Source of the DNA: Clostridia bacterium
Lineage (GTDB): Bacteria > Bacillota_A > Clostridia > Oscillospirales > CAG-272
Direction: 5' to 3'
Length of the DNA: 26,539 bases
Assembly: GCA_017462125.1 (NCBI GenBank)
Contig: JAFTRQ010000160.1
Location: 1-26,539, forward strand
Shown one piece after another: positions 25,970-26,539 of this stretch; position 1 is the first letter of the stretch, and the number at the start of each line of letters is the position of its first letter. The position numbers and the translations under genes are program-made. The notes beneath the pieces were generated by a model. The model was not told the DNA's origin. It did not search any database and saw nothing but the letters and a program-made list of their open reading frames with translations.

Positions 25970-26539
25970 TTAACCGAGCTTAGCCTGGTTGATCTTGATA
26001 CCGGGGCCCATTGTAGAAGCTACAACGCAGCTCTTGATATACTGACCCTTTGCAGCAGCGGGCTTAGCCTTGATGATCGCGCCGAGAAGAGTGTCGAAGT
26101 TCTCCTGGAGCTTAGCCTCACCGAAGGATGCCTTACCGATAGGACAGTGAATGATGTTTGTCTTGTCAAGACGGTACTCAATCTTACCTGCCTTAGCCTC
26201 TGTAACAGCCTTAGCAACGTCAGGAGTAACGGTACCTGCCTTAGGAGAAGGCATAAGTCCCTTAGGACCGAGAACCTTACCGAGACGACCGATAACGCCC
26301 ATCATATCGGGAGATGCGATAACGATATCGAAATCGAACCAGTTCTCCTGCTGGATCTTTTCAGCATACTCTGCGCCGCCTGCGTAATCTGCGCCTGCGT
26401 CAAGTGCCTTCTGAACGTTGTCACCCTTTGCGAATACGAGAACCTTTACAGACTTACCTGTACCGTTGGGGAGAACAACTGCGCCTCTGACCTGCTGGTC
26501 TGCGTGACGGGAGTCAACGCCGAGACGAACGTGTACTTC
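25970..26539 (-). CDS. rplA: 50S ribosomal protein L1 (partial, 5' end beyond window)
   Basis: The last 189 residues of ribosomal protein L1, which forms the L1 stalk for release of deacylated tRNA and in many bacteria represses its own operon. The frame enters at the right edge with the family segment [20 protein letters not shown] and continues through [41 protein letters not shown], and the C-terminal [19 protein letters not shown]. It ends in a strong terminator; the genes usually next in clostridia (rplJ, rplL) are not there. Confidence 0.97.
   Translation of the reverse strand, partial: EVHVRLGVDSRHADQQVRGAVVLPNGTGKSVKVLVFAKGDNVQKALDAGADYAGGAEYAEKIQQENWFDFDIVIASPDMMGVIGRLGKVLGPKGLMPSPKAGTVTPDVAKAVTEAKAGKIEYRLDKTNIIHCPIGKASFGEAKLQENFDTLLGAIIKAKPAAAKGQYIKSCVVASTMGPGIKINQAKLG

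Overview
The window looks like chromosomal DNA of a low- to mid-GC Gram-positive bacterium, most likely an anaerobic clostridium of the gut type (Oscillospirales-like; this is inference). The reasons are: the order dnaA-dnaN-recF-remB-gyrB with gyrA close by, strong AGGAGG-type ribosome binding sites, several TTG starts, near-consensus sigma-A promoters, LytTR/GHKL two-component genes, and lipoproteins with a classic lipobox cysteine. No rRNA, tRNA, CRISPR array or transposase gene was recognised.

Layout. Positions 1-2.7 kb (minus strand) carry a LytTR response regulator, a soluble GHKL histidine kinase and, behind a terminator and a new promoter, an ABC exporter that runs off the left edge. 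From 2.8 to 9.2 kb (plus strand) are a CCA-type tRNA nucleotidyltransferase, a translationally linked small membrane protein, and a 1413-residue surface lipoprotein behind a hairpin-rich leader. This lipoprotein converges on an SGNH esterase/lipase (9.3-10.0 kb) across a perfect 15-bp bidirectional terminator. A 526-bp non-coding element (10.1-10.6 kb) built from nested inverted repeats separates the esterase from a membrane-bound XRE regulator.

From 12.2 to 23.6 kb, all on the minus strand, lies the replication/topology cluster: dnaA, dnaN, recF, remB, gyrB, then mreC, mreD, gyrA and a small lipoprotein ending in a strong terminator. The mreCD pair sits between gyrB and gyrA, preceded by a regularly spaced group of DnaA-box-like 9-mers. 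A second group lies between dnaA and dnaN. Upstream of dnaA, still on the minus strand, are a cytoplasmic DUF4838 glycosidase-like protein and the 3' end of rplA (ribosomal protein L1), each with its own terminator.

The points most worth a second look are: a shared hairpin-plus-Shine-Dalgarno leader in front of three unrelated genes (dnaN, gyrB and the giant lipoprotein); the 526-bp nested palindromic element; the 12-nt-periodic DnaA-box array in the predicted leader of mreC-mreD-gyrA; the unexpected co-orientation of rplA with dnaA, which questions where the origin is; and a glycine at the GyrA position equivalent to E. coli Asp87.
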